Of a DNA stretch of 6,560 nucleotides, positions 1-5,663 are shown piece after piece. Where the stretch lies: positions 1-6,560 of the forward strand of contig DASVFR010000004.1 of NCBI GenBank assembly GCA_036379955.1. Direction: 5' to 3'. The notes below the pieces were generated by a model. That model ran no database searches. It worked only from the letters and a program-made list of their open reading frames with translations, and was not told the DNA's origin. The position numbers were made by a program, and so were the translations under genes. Origin of the DNA: VRUE01 sp036379955. Its GTDB lineage: Bacteria > Actinomycetota > Thermoleophilia > Solirubrobacterales > 70-9. Position 1 is the first letter of the stretch. Each line of letters starts with the position of its first letter.

Positions 1-913
1 CCGCCTCGTGCAGGCGGGCGTGGGCGATGAGGCGGAAGGTCTGGTTGGCGATCGCCGGCAGGCCCATGTCGGAGACGCGCCGCACCCGGTTGCCGAAGAC
101 CGTCGTCATCGTCTTTTCGAAATCGTTGACGAAGGGGACCAGCGGGTTGACGACGATGATGAATTTGGCGCCCTTCTCCACCGCGATGTCGACGTTCGTG
201 GTCGAGCGGATGCCGCCGTCGATCAGCTGGCGCCCCTTGAGGTCGACGGGCTTGTAGACCAGCGGCAGGGTGGTCGAGCACTGGATCGCCTTGGATATCG
301 GCACGTCGGACCACGAGTCTTCGCCGAAGACGACCCGCTCGCAGGTGTCGAGGTCGGTGGCGGTCACGTAGAGCTCTTTGTCGAGGACGCGGAAGTCGTT
401 GGTGCGCCCGCCTTCGGAGAGGACTTCGGCGACGTAGTCGGCTATCCCGCCGCCGGAGTAGAGCCCCGTCGGCAGGTTCTCGGCCAGACCGACGCCGACG
501 TCCATCGCCGAGAACTCGCCCATCCGCGCCAGGTTGAGCAGCAGCTCGGCGCTGCGCAGAGGCAGCAGCGCGAGCTTCTGCAGGAAGCCGACGTAGTTCG
601 GTTTCAGCACCCGGTTGAGATCGAGGTCGGTCAGCTCCGAGGGGACTCGCTCGTTGAGGACCTGAAGCATTTCGTCGGGCGTGACCCCGTTGGCCAGCAT
701 TCCGGCGACGAAGGAGCCGGCGCTGGTGCCGACGTAGACGTCGAAGTTGTTGACCGTGCTGTTGACCGCCAGCAGGTCGAGCGCGCGTAGGGCGCCGATC
801 TCGTAGACCCCGCCGGTGAAGCCTCCCCCGCCAAGGACGAGCGCCGTCTTCGATGGGCGTTTGCGGCCGCGGCGCCGCCGGGGCTGCGACTCGATCTCCA
901 CAACTTTGCCCAT
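1..913 (-). CDS. Patatin-like phospholipase family protein (3' end cut by window)
   Basis: Translation of the minus strand from ATG at 913-911 stays open for 304 codons to the window edge, so the C-terminus is missing. It shows the full patatin catalytic set: a glycine-rich oxyanion loop (GGGGFTGG, about residues 28-35), the nucleophile elbow GTSAG with Ser64 as the predicted nucleophile (62-66), and the DGG motif with Asp232 completing the Ser-Asp dyad. Patatin-family enzymes are acyl hydrolases acting on phospholipids or other lipid esters; the substrate here cannot be told. There is no signal peptide: the N-terminus is Arg/Lys-rich (RRRRGRKR, 13-19), which suggests a cytosolic protein that may contact membranes. 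A second in-frame ATG lies at 919-917, but it is only 2 nt from a GATAAT -10-like box, so 913 is preferred. No Shine-Dalgarno is visible, fitting a leaderless or nearly leaderless mRNA. It is divergent from dacB. Confidence 0.93.
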   Translation of the reverse strand, partial: MGKVVEIESQPRRRRGRKRPSKTALVLGGGGFTGGVYEIGALRALDLLAVNSTVNNFDVYVGTSAGSFVAGMLANGVTPDEMLQVLNERVPSELTDLDLNRVLKPNYVGFLQKLALLPLRSAELLLNLARMGEFSAMDVGVGLAENLPTGLYSGGGIADYVAEVLSEGGRTNDFRVLDKELYVTATDLDTCERVVFGEDSWSDVPISKAIQCSTTLPLVYKPVDLKGRQLIDGGIRSTTNVDIAVEKGAKFIIVVNPLVPFVNDFEKTMTTVFGNRVRRVSDMGLPAIANQTFRLIAHARLHEA

Positions 914-934
914 AAACATGCATTATCCCATCAA
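914..934. promoter_or_regulatory. Candidate bidirectional promoter with overlapping -10 boxes
   Basis: Only 21 bp separate the divergent start codons (ATG at 913, minus; GTG at 935, plus). On the minus strand GATAAT (927-922) matches TATAAT at 5 of 6 positions. On the plus strand CATTAT (921-926) matches at 4 of 6, including the key second A and last T. The hexamers share five bases, and each ends exactly 8 nt before its start codon, so transcripts would begin at or within a few bases of the start codons. Neither gene has a Shine-Dalgarno. No convincing -35 hexamer was found in either direction. Symmetric -10 elements driving divergent transcription are known in bacteria; their use here is inferred. 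Confidence 0.55.
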
Positions 935-2176
935 GTGAGGCGAACCTCGGCAGCGATTGCCGCGATTTGCGGACTGCTCGCGCTCTTCCTCGCCACGGCG
1001 GCTTCTCAGGCAGCTCCGGGGCTGGACTGCGCGACGCTTCGCGCCCGCCTGGCGCATGGTGGCGGCAGCGCCAGCGGCCTGCTCGCGATCGACGGGGAAA
1101 CGGGACGGACGCTGTGCGCCAAGGCTCCGCTGCGACGGCGACCCCTGGCCTCGAACATGAAGCTGTTCACGACCGCGACGGCCCTCGCCCGCATGGGGCC
1201 CGAAAGCCGCATCGAGACCACGGTCGAGACCGACGGCACGGTCGACCGCGGGGGAACCCTGCACGGGAGCCTCTACCTGGTCGGCGGCGGCGACCCGACC
1301 CTCGGCACCCCCTCCTTCTACCGGCGCTACCTCGGCGGGCTGGGAACGAACCTCTTCGCCCTGAAGGCGCAGATCCGCGCCGCCGGGATCGAGGCGATCA
1401 CTGGCCGCCTCTACGCCGACGACAGCGTCTTCGACCGCCTGCGCGGCGTCGCCGACTCCGGCTACGCGACCAGCCCCTACGTCGGCCCCCTTTCCGGCCT
1501 TGCCTTCAACTCCGGCTTCGCCGGAAGCGGCTTCTCGTCCGATCCCGCTCGCACCGCGGCGACGACTCTGGCCCGCAGCCTGCGAGCCGCGGGCGTCCGC
1601 GTCCCTGCCGCCGTGGGGCTGGCGACCGCGCCGCCTGGCGCGCAGACGGTCGCAGCGGTCGAATCCCCACCGCTGACCGAAATCGTCGACACGACCGACG
1701 TCTACTCCGACAACTTCTTCGCCGAGACGCTGATCAAGCTGCTGGGCGCCCGTTATGGCGGAGCCGGCACGACCGCCGCCGGGGCGCGCGTGGTCGAGCG
1801 CTTCGCCAGATCCCAGGGATCGGCGGTGCACGCCGTCGACGGCTCCGGCCTCACCCGCTCCAATCGCGCCTCGCCGGCGGACGTCGTCGGGCTCCTGCGG
1901 TCGGTGCGCAACACGACCGCAGGAGAAGCGCTGATCCAGGACATGGCGCTTGCCGGTCACGAGGGCACGGTCGCCGACCGCATGCACGGCACCGCCGCCT
2001 ACGGCCGCTGCCGCACCAAGACCGGCACCCTGACCGGAGTCAGCAACCTCTCCGGCTACTGCTTCGACCGCAGCGGCCGCCTGACGATCTTCGCGGTCCT
2101 GATGTCCAGCGTCCGCGACCTCAACCTCGCCCACCTCGAGCAGGACCTGATAGCCGGCGAAATCGCCGGCTACTGA
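935..2176 (+). CDS. dacB: D-alanyl-D-alanine carboxypeptidase/endopeptidase, PBP4 family (peptidase S13)
   Basis: This 413-residue protein carries all three penicillin-binding-protein active-site motifs: SNMK (Ser73-Lys76, acylated serine and general base), SDN (258-260) and KTG (362-364). It also has the PBP4-type DGSGL motif at 302-306. The family cleaves the terminal D-Ala of peptidoglycan stem peptides and, in many members, D-Ala-meso-DAP crosslinks outside the membrane. The N-terminus is a signal peptide: MRR, a hydrophobic core at about 6-21, and a likely cleavage near SQA-A (26/27). The spacing from SxxK to SxN is about 185 residues, against about 244 in E. coli DacB, so the inserted domains are shortened. 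Four cysteines (32, 61, 359, 376) remain after cleavage. The GTG start was chosen because it opens directly into the signal peptide and lies 8 nt from a -10-like box. Its last 7 bases overlap the 3' end of a convergent small gene. Confidence 0.95.
   Translation: MRRTSAAIAAICGLLALFLATAASQAAPGLDCATLRARLAHGGGSASGLLAIDGETGRTLCAKAPLRRRPLASNMKLFTTATALARMGPESRIETTVETDGTVDRGGTLHGSLYLVGGGDPTLGTPSFYRRYLGGLGTNLFALKAQIRAAGIEAITGRLYADDSVFDRLRGVADSGYATSPYVGPLSGLAFNSGFAGSGFSSDPARTAATTLARSLRAAGVRVPAAVGLATAPPGAQTVAAVESPPLTEIVDTTDVYSDNFFAETLIKLLGARYGGAGTTAAGARVVERFARSQGSAVHAVDGSGLTRSNRASPADVVGLLRSVRNTTAGEALIQDMALAGHEGTVADRMHGTAAYGRCRTKTGTLTGVSNLSGYCFDRSGRLTIFAVLMSSVRDLNLAHLEQDLIAGEIAGY
2151..2172. terminator. 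Hairpin at the convergent 3' ends of dacB and the small minus-strand gene
   Basis: A perfect 9-bp inverted repeat (TAGCCGGCG at 2151-2159, CGCCGGCTA at 2164-2172) encloses the loop AAAT. It lies over the last codons of dacB, just before its TGA, and its right arm contains the TAG stop of the convergent gene. The plus strand continues into a pyrimidine-rich stretch (TCTTTCCCCTCTC) but has no true T-tract, and the minus strand has none. Its position suggests a bidirectional terminator, but it may simply reflect the coding repeat IAGEIAGY at the end of DacB. Confidence 0.4.
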
Positions 2177-2364
2177 GGGTCTTTCCCCTCTCGTCTTTCC
2201 GCTCGCCCCTGCAGGGTGAAGAAGACAGCGAAAGTGATTACGAAGGAGACGACTCCAACGAGCTGCAGGGCGGCTTCGCCCGAATTCCGGAAGGCAAAGA
2301 CGCCGATAGCCGTAATCACCACGAAAACAACAATGCTGATGTTCGCCTGTCGAAGGTCGTCCAC
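2170..2364 (-). CDS. Small two-helix membrane protein of unknown function
   Basis: I do not recognise this 64-residue protein. It has two hydrophobic helices, at about residues 9-25 (ISIVVFVVITAIGVFAF) and 33-54 (LQLVGVVSFVITFAVFFTL region), joined by a short polar turn (RNSGEA), then a charged tail (QGRAERREGKDPQ). This gives a hairpin topology in the inner membrane, with the charged tail probably cytoplasmic. The GTG at 2364-2362 was chosen because a strong Shine-Dalgarno (AGAGGAG, 2377-2371) sits 6 nt upstream, a rarity in this window. The same frame is open further up to an ATG at 2391 that overlaps the upstream stop as ATGA, which would give 73 residues. It follows the 2388-2618 gene closely, so the two probably form an operon. 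Base composition looks less GC-rich than its neighbours, by eye. It overlaps dacB tail to tail by 7 bp. That it is coding is likely; its function is unknown. Confidence 0.68.
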   Translation of the reverse strand: MDDLRQANISIVVFVVITAIGVFAFRNSGEAALQLVGVVSFVITFAVFFTLQGRAERREGKDPQ

Positions 2365-2370
2365 GCGGTT

Positions 2371-2377
2371 CTCCTCT
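2371..2377 (-). promoter_or_regulatory. Strong ribosome binding site that sets the start of the small membrane gene
   Basis: The minus strand reads AGAGGAG, then AACCGC, then GTG. The match to the anti-Shine-Dalgarno is long and the 6-nt spacing is near ideal. This favours the GTG at 2364 over the ATGA-overlap ATG at 2391, which has no such site. It also supports the reality of this short gene. Confidence 0.7.
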
Positions 2378-2387
2378 TGCAGACAAT

Positions 2388-2618
2388 TCATTTCGTAATA
2401 AGGTAGCGAAAAGCGGCGTCGAAAAACGCGGCTGCCGCGCCGGCCGCACCACCGAGATAGCTGCCGGAAAGAGCTCGACGCTCGATCTTTCGGGCTGGCC
2501 AATGCAACCACAGGCCACGAATACCCGCGGCAACGCTGCCAAGCACGGCCCCGGCCGCAACCGCGGTCGCCGCTGCCTCCAGCACCGTTGTCAGCGGTCC
2601 GATCTGCGCGAGCTCCAT
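2388..2618 (-). CDS. Small hydrophobic membrane protein of unknown function
   Basis: I do not recognise this 76-residue protein. It has an Ala/Gly-rich hydrophobic segment at about 10-33 (with AAATAVAAGAVLGSVAAG), a basic aromatic stretch (RGLWLHWPARKIERR, about 34-48), and a second weakly hydrophobic Ala/Gly-rich segment at about 53-70 ending in RYLITK. Two membrane passes with a positive inside loop are plausible. The ATG at 2618-2616 was chosen because AGGG (2630-2627) lies 8 nt upstream; a TTG at 2660 would add 14 Arg-rich residues and has no better site. It is followed closely by the second small membrane gene, whose longer reading would overlap it as ATGA, so the two are probably co-transcribed and may act together. 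It is divergent from surE, with a 99-nt structured repeat between them. High GC allows chance open frames, so coding status is likely but unproven. Confidence 0.6.
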   Translation of the reverse strand: MELAQIGPLTTVLEAAATAVAAGAVLGSVAAGIRGLWLHWPARKIERRALSGSYLGGAAGAAAAFFDAAFRYLITK

Positions 2619-2707
2619 ACCGCCGACCCTGCCACGCCTCAACGCACGCAGGATGCGCAAAACGCCACGAATCTGAAGCTTTTTCCGAGCGAGGAAGTCG
2701 CCGCTTA

Positions 2708-2806
2708 GCGGCTGGTCGGGGGTGCCTCCCGAACTGGCGGATACTCAAAGTCGCGCCCTCATTAGGGCGCGACTTGTCAGGGCGGGAGGCACCCCCGACC
2801 AGCCGC
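2708..2806 (+). repeat. Nested inverted-repeat element, copy 1 (forward)
   Basis: The 99-nt element has a perfect 24-bp outer stem (2708-2731 with 2783-2806). Inside is a perfect 12-bp hairpin (AAGTCGCGCCCT at 2748-2759 with AGGGCGCGACTT at 2764-2775) capped by CATT. The internal loop is asymmetric: AACTGGCGGATACTCA (2732-2747) on the 5' side and GTCAGGG (2776-2782) on the 3' side. A second copy, reverse-complemented, lies at 5664-5758. The element sits between the divergent small membrane gene and surE, ending 14 nt before the surE ATG, so it covers the region where a surE -35 would be. No clear target-site duplication flanks it (CTTA on the left, CTAG on the right). The 90 bp between it and the small gene (2619-2707) shows nothing else I can name beyond that gene's AGGG site. 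Confidence 0.93.
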
Positions 2807-2807
2807 C

Positions 2808-2813
2808 TAGAAT
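2808..2813 (+). promoter_or_regulatory. -10 box of a probable leaderless surE promoter
   Basis: TAGAAT matches TATAAT at 5 of 6 positions and ends 7 nt before the surE ATG (2821). That places the expected transcription start at or next to the start codon. There is no Shine-Dalgarno between them, as expected of a leaderless mRNA. No convincing -35 is seen; its expected place (about 2784-2791) falls within the right arm of the upstream repeat, so cruciform formation or protein binding there could affect this promoter. Confidence 0.6.
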
Positions 2814-2820
2814 CGCTTCA

Positions 2821-3630
2821 ATGCGAGTCCTGCTGACCAACGACGACGGCATCTCCGCCCCCGGCCTGCAAGCGGCCCGCCGCGCCCTGCGCGAGATCGA
2901 GGGAGTCGAGGTCGGGGTGATCGCGCCGGACTCAAACCGCAGCGCGACCGCGCGCAGCATTACCACCCGCTCGCCGCTGAGCGTCGAGGAGATCGAGTTC
3001 GGCGATGGGGACGTCGGCTACGCGACCGACGGCACCCCGGTCGACTGCGTGCGCTTTGCCGAGCTCGGCTTGGTCGGGGAGCGTCCGGACCTGATCGTCT
3101 CCGGGATCAACCACGGCGCCAACCTCGGCGACGACATCACTTACTCGGGCACGGTGGCCGCCGCCTTCGAGGGGATCGTCCTCGGCATCCCGGCGGTCGC
3201 CTTCTCCCAGCAGTCCTCCGGCGGCGGCATGGGCTACGTCAGCGGCCGCTTCGACTTCGGCGCCGTGGCGCCCTTCGCCGCCCAGCTGGTCCGGCGCCTG
3301 ATTGAGGCGCCGATGCCCGAGGCGACCCTGATCAACGTCAACTGCCCCGCCGGCGAGCCGCGCGGCATCGAGGTGACGCGGCTCGGCAAGCGCATCTACA
3401 ACGACGAGTTGAAGCTGGTCGGCGAGGACGGCGGGCGCAAGCACTACGAGATCTACGGCTGGCAACCCGGCTACGAGGAGATCGAGGGGACCGACCTGAA
3501 CGCGATCGCCGAGAAACGGATATCGGTCACCCCGATCCACTTCGACCTCACCGACCGCGGCGGGCTCGAGACCCTGCGCGGCTGGGGCTTCGAGGCGATG
3601 CTGGCGGAAAGCGCCCCGACCTCGGCGTGA
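2821..3630 (+). CDS. surE: 5'/3'-nucleotidase SurE (survival protein E)
   Basis: SurE removes phosphate from nucleoside 5'- and 3'-monophosphates, and in some members from short polyphosphate, using a divalent metal. It acts in the cytosol and is linked to stationary-phase and stress survival. The 269-residue protein begins with the signature MRVLLTNDDGISAPG, giving metal ligands Asp8 and Asp9. APDSNRSAT (35-43) and SGINHGANLGDD (94-105) supply the other ligands, probably Ser41 and Asn97. YSGTVAAAFEG (108-118) is also typical. The length is normal. The ATG at 2821 fits the family N-terminus exactly; an upstream GTG at 2722 would add 33 residues encoded by the repeat element and is not credible. 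It overlaps ligA by 4 bp (GTGA), so the two are probably translationally coupled. In E. coli surE lies with pcm, nlpD and rpoS; that context is absent here. Confidence 0.97.
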   Translation: MRVLLTNDDGISAPGLQAARRALREIEGVEVGVIAPDSNRSATARSITTRSPLSVEEIEFGDGDVGYATDGTPVDCVRFAELGLVGERPDLIVSGINHGANLGDDITYSGTVAAAFEGIVLGIPAVAFSQQSSGGGMGYVSGRFDFGAVAPFAAQLVRRLIEAPMPEATLINVNCPAGEPRGIEVTRLGKRIYNDELKLVGEDGGRKHYEIYGWQPGYEEIEGTDLNAIAEKRISVTPIHFDLTDRGGLETLRGWGFEAMLAESAPTSA

Positions 3631-5660
3631 GCGCGCCGCCCCCCGCCCGACGAGCGGTTGTGCTCCGCCGCGAGCTGGCGGAGCACAACCGTCGTTACTA
3701 CGTCCTCGACGATCCGGTCGTCGACGACGACGCCTACGACGCCCTGCTCGACGAGCTGCGCGCGATCGAGGCCGAGAATCCTGAGCTGCGCACACCCGAC
3801 TCCCCCACGCAGCGAGTCGGCGCGCCACCGCTGGAGCGCTTCGAACAGGTCGAGCACGCCGAGCAGATGCTCTCGCTCGCCAACGCCCGCAACGAGGAGG
3901 AGCTGCGCGCCTGGGAGACGCGCATCCGCAACCACCTCAAGCGCCTCGACATCAGCGCCGCCGAGTTCAGCTACACGAGCGAGCCAAAGATCGACGGCCT
4001 GGCGATCGCCCTCACCTATGAGGACGGGGTCCTGGCGCGCGGCGCCACCCGCGGCGACGGCCGGGTCGGCGAGGACGTGACCCAAAACCTGCGCACGATT
4101 GGGGCGATCCCGCTGCGAATCGACGACGCCCCGCCTCTCGTCGAAGTGCGCGGGGAGGTCTACCTGCCGATCGCCGACTTCAAGGCCCTCAACGAACGCC
4201 GCGCCGAAGCGGGAGAACCGGCCTTCGCCAATCCGCGCAACTCGGCAGCCGGCTCGATCCGCCAGCTCGACCCCTCCCTCGCCGCCGAACGCCCTCTATC
4301 GATCTGGATCTACGGGATCGGAGCTGCCCCGGGCCTCGACCTCGCCACCCACAGCGAGGAGATCGCCTGGCTGGGCGAGCACGGCTTCAAGGTCAACCCC
4401 GACACCAGCCACCACGCGGGAATCGACTCGGTCGTCGAGCGTTGCCGCTGGTGGGAGGAGCGCCGCGACGAGCTCGACTACGAGATCGACGGCGTCGTGG
4501 TCAAGGTCGACGAGCGGGCACTGTGGCGCGAGCTCGGGGTAGTTGGGCGCGAGCCGCGCTGGGCGATCGCCTGGAAGTTCGCCCCGACCACGGCGACGAC
4601 CCGGCTCAAGGAGGTCGTCTGGAACGTCGGTCGCACCGGCCACCTCGTCCCCTTCGCGATGCTCGAGCCGGTCCATGTCGGCGGCGTCACCGTCTCGACC
4701 GCCACCCTGCACAACGAGGAGGACCTCGCCCGCAAGGACGTCCGCCCAGGAGACGAAGTCGTCGTGATGCGAGCCGGCGACGTCATCCCCCAAGTCGTCG
4801 CCCCCCTGATTCAGCGCCAGGAGAAGGGCAAGCGTCGCAAGCCGAAGCCCAAGCCGCCCGCTAAATGCCCGGCGTGCGACACGGCGACCGTCAAGCCGGA
4901 GGACTCGGTCTTCACCTTCTGCCCGAACAGGTCGGGTTGCCCCGGCCAGTCCTTCCAGCACGTCAAGCACTTCGTCAGCAAAGGGGCGATGGACATCGAC
5001 GGGCTGGGCGAGAAGCAGGCGATGCGCTTCCTCCAGGAAGGCCTGATCGCCGACGTCGCCGACGTCTATGAGCTCGGCGAGGAGCAGTTGATCGACCTCG
5101 AGGGCTTTGGCGAGGTCTCGGCGCGCAACCTCGTCGCCGCGATCGAGGAGTCCCGCCGACGCCCCTTCAAACGCGTCCTCTACGCGCTCGGGCTGCCCGG
5201 CGTCGGCTACGTCACCGCGGAGGCGCTGGCCGACCACTTCGGCTCGATCGACGCCCTGCACGAGGCCGACCCGGAGAAGATCGAGGAGGTCGAGGGCGTC
5301 GGCCCGATCATGGCCGTGCAGATCGCCGAGTCGCTCGCCGACGAGCCGACCTGGGCCCTCGTCGAGAAGCTGCGCGAGAAGGGCCTGCGCTTGGAGCAGA
5401 ACGCCTCCGAACGCCGCCAGGTCGGCGGTCCGCTCGAAGGCAAGACCCTGGTCCTCACCGGCACGCTTCCCGAGCTGACCCGCGAGGAGGCCGGCGCCCT
5501 GATCAAGGCCGCGGGCGGCAAGGTCGTCAACTCGGTTTCGAAGAAAACCGACTACGTCGTCGCCGGTGAGAACCCGGGGTCCAAGCTCGAGAAGGCGGAG
5601 AAATATGAGACCGAGGTGTTGGACGAAGCGGGGTTGCTGGCGTTGTTCGGAGGGCGGTAG
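3627..5660 (+). CDS. ligA: NAD+-dependent DNA ligase LigA
   Basis: LigA seals single-strand nicks with 5'-phosphate and 3'-hydroxyl ends in replication and repair, using NAD+ as AMP donor. All domains of the 677-residue protein are present. Domain Ia (about 1-65) has YYVLDDP and the Tyr37-Asp38 pair that binds NMN. The adenylation domain has KIDG with Lys121 as the AMP-accepting lysine, Glu177 in RGEVY, Lys293 in VVVKVD and Lys317 in AWKFAP. An OB fold follows (about 325-395). A zinc finger uses Cys414, Cys417, Cys432 and Cys438, with the same spacing as E. coli. HhH repeats run at about 450-580 and a BRCT domain at about 599-677. The GTG start overlaps the surE stop. Unusual features are a Lys/Pro-rich linker (KGKRRKPKPKPPAK, 400-413) before the zinc finger and a perfect palindrome within codons 8-23. 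A structured repeat follows the stop by 3 nt. Confidence 0.98.
   Translation: MSAPPPARRAVVLRRELAEHNRRYYVLDDPVVDDDAYDALLDELRAIEAENPELRTPDSPTQRVGAPPLERFEQVEHAEQMLSLANARNEEELRAWETRIRNHLKRLDISAAEFSYTSEPKIDGLAIALTYEDGVLARGATRGDGRVGEDVTQNLRTIGAIPLRIDDAPPLVEVRGEVYLPIADFKALNERRAEAGEPAFANPRNSAAGSIRQLDPSLAAERPLSIWIYGIGAAPGLDLATHSEEIAWLGEHGFKVNPDTSHHAGIDSVVERCRWWEERRDELDYEIDGVVVKVDERALWRELGVVGREPRWAIAWKFAPTTATTRLKEVVWNVGRTGHLVPFAMLEPVHVGGVTVSTATLHNEEDLARKDVRPGDEVVVMRAGDVIPQVVAPLIQRQEKGKRRKPKPKPPAKCPACDTATVKPEDSVFTFCPNRSGCPGQSFQHVKHFVSKGAMDIDGLGEKQAMRFLQEGLIADVADVYELGEEQLIDLEGFGEVSARNLVAAIEESRRRPFKRVLYALGLPGVGYVTAEALADHFGSIDALHEADPEKIEEVEGVGPIMAVQIAESLADEPTWALVEKLREKGLRLEQNASERRQVGGPLEGKTLVLTGTLPELTREEAGALIKAAGGKVVNSVSKKTDYVVAGENPGSKLEKAEKYETEVLDEAGLLALFGGR
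3650..3695 (+). repeat. Long inverted repeat inside the 5' end of ligA
   Basis: The arm CGGTTGTGCTCCGCC (3655-3669) pairs perfectly with GGCGGAGCACAACCG (3677-3691) across a 7-nt loop. After one bulged G (3654), four more pairs (3650-3653 with 3692-3695) extend it to 19 bp. It covers codons 8-23 of ligA and starts 23 nt after the start codon. In ligA mRNA this would be a very stable hairpin just downstream of the initiating ribosome and the surE stop. It could slow ligA translation or arise as a mutational product; there is no direct evidence of function. Confidence 0.9.
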
Positions 5661-5663
5661 AGA

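Noticed and set aside
47..56. GGCGATCGCC palindromes (also near 4003 and 4562), resembling the cyanobacterial HIP1 octamer
   Set aside because: At 4003 and 4562 they spell Ala-Ile-Ala in preferred high-GC codons, and the one near 50 also lies in coding sequence. There is no enrichment beyond codon use that I can see.
8..790. Plus-strand open frame of 260 codons
   Set aside because: It is antisense to the patatin gene, which has full catalytic motifs. The peptide is low-complexity and rich in Asp/Val/Arg, as expected of a shadow frame in high-GC DNA.
923..2560. Minus-strand open frame of 545 codons and plus-strand frame 967-2406
   Set aside because: Both run across dacB in other frames and have Arg/Gly/Ala-rich sequence without motifs. 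dacB itself has a signal peptide and all three PBP motifs.
2708..2806. Cis-acting riboswitch for surE
   Set aside because: The conserved internal loops are suggestive, but the surE start seems leaderless and downstream of the element, and the second copy has the opposite orientation relative to the gene that follows it. A surE-specific riboswitch is therefore not supported.
2722..2820. N-terminal extension of SurE from GTG 2722
   Set aside because: The added 33 residues are translated from the repeat element. The family N-terminus MRxLLTNDDG starts exactly at ATG 2821.
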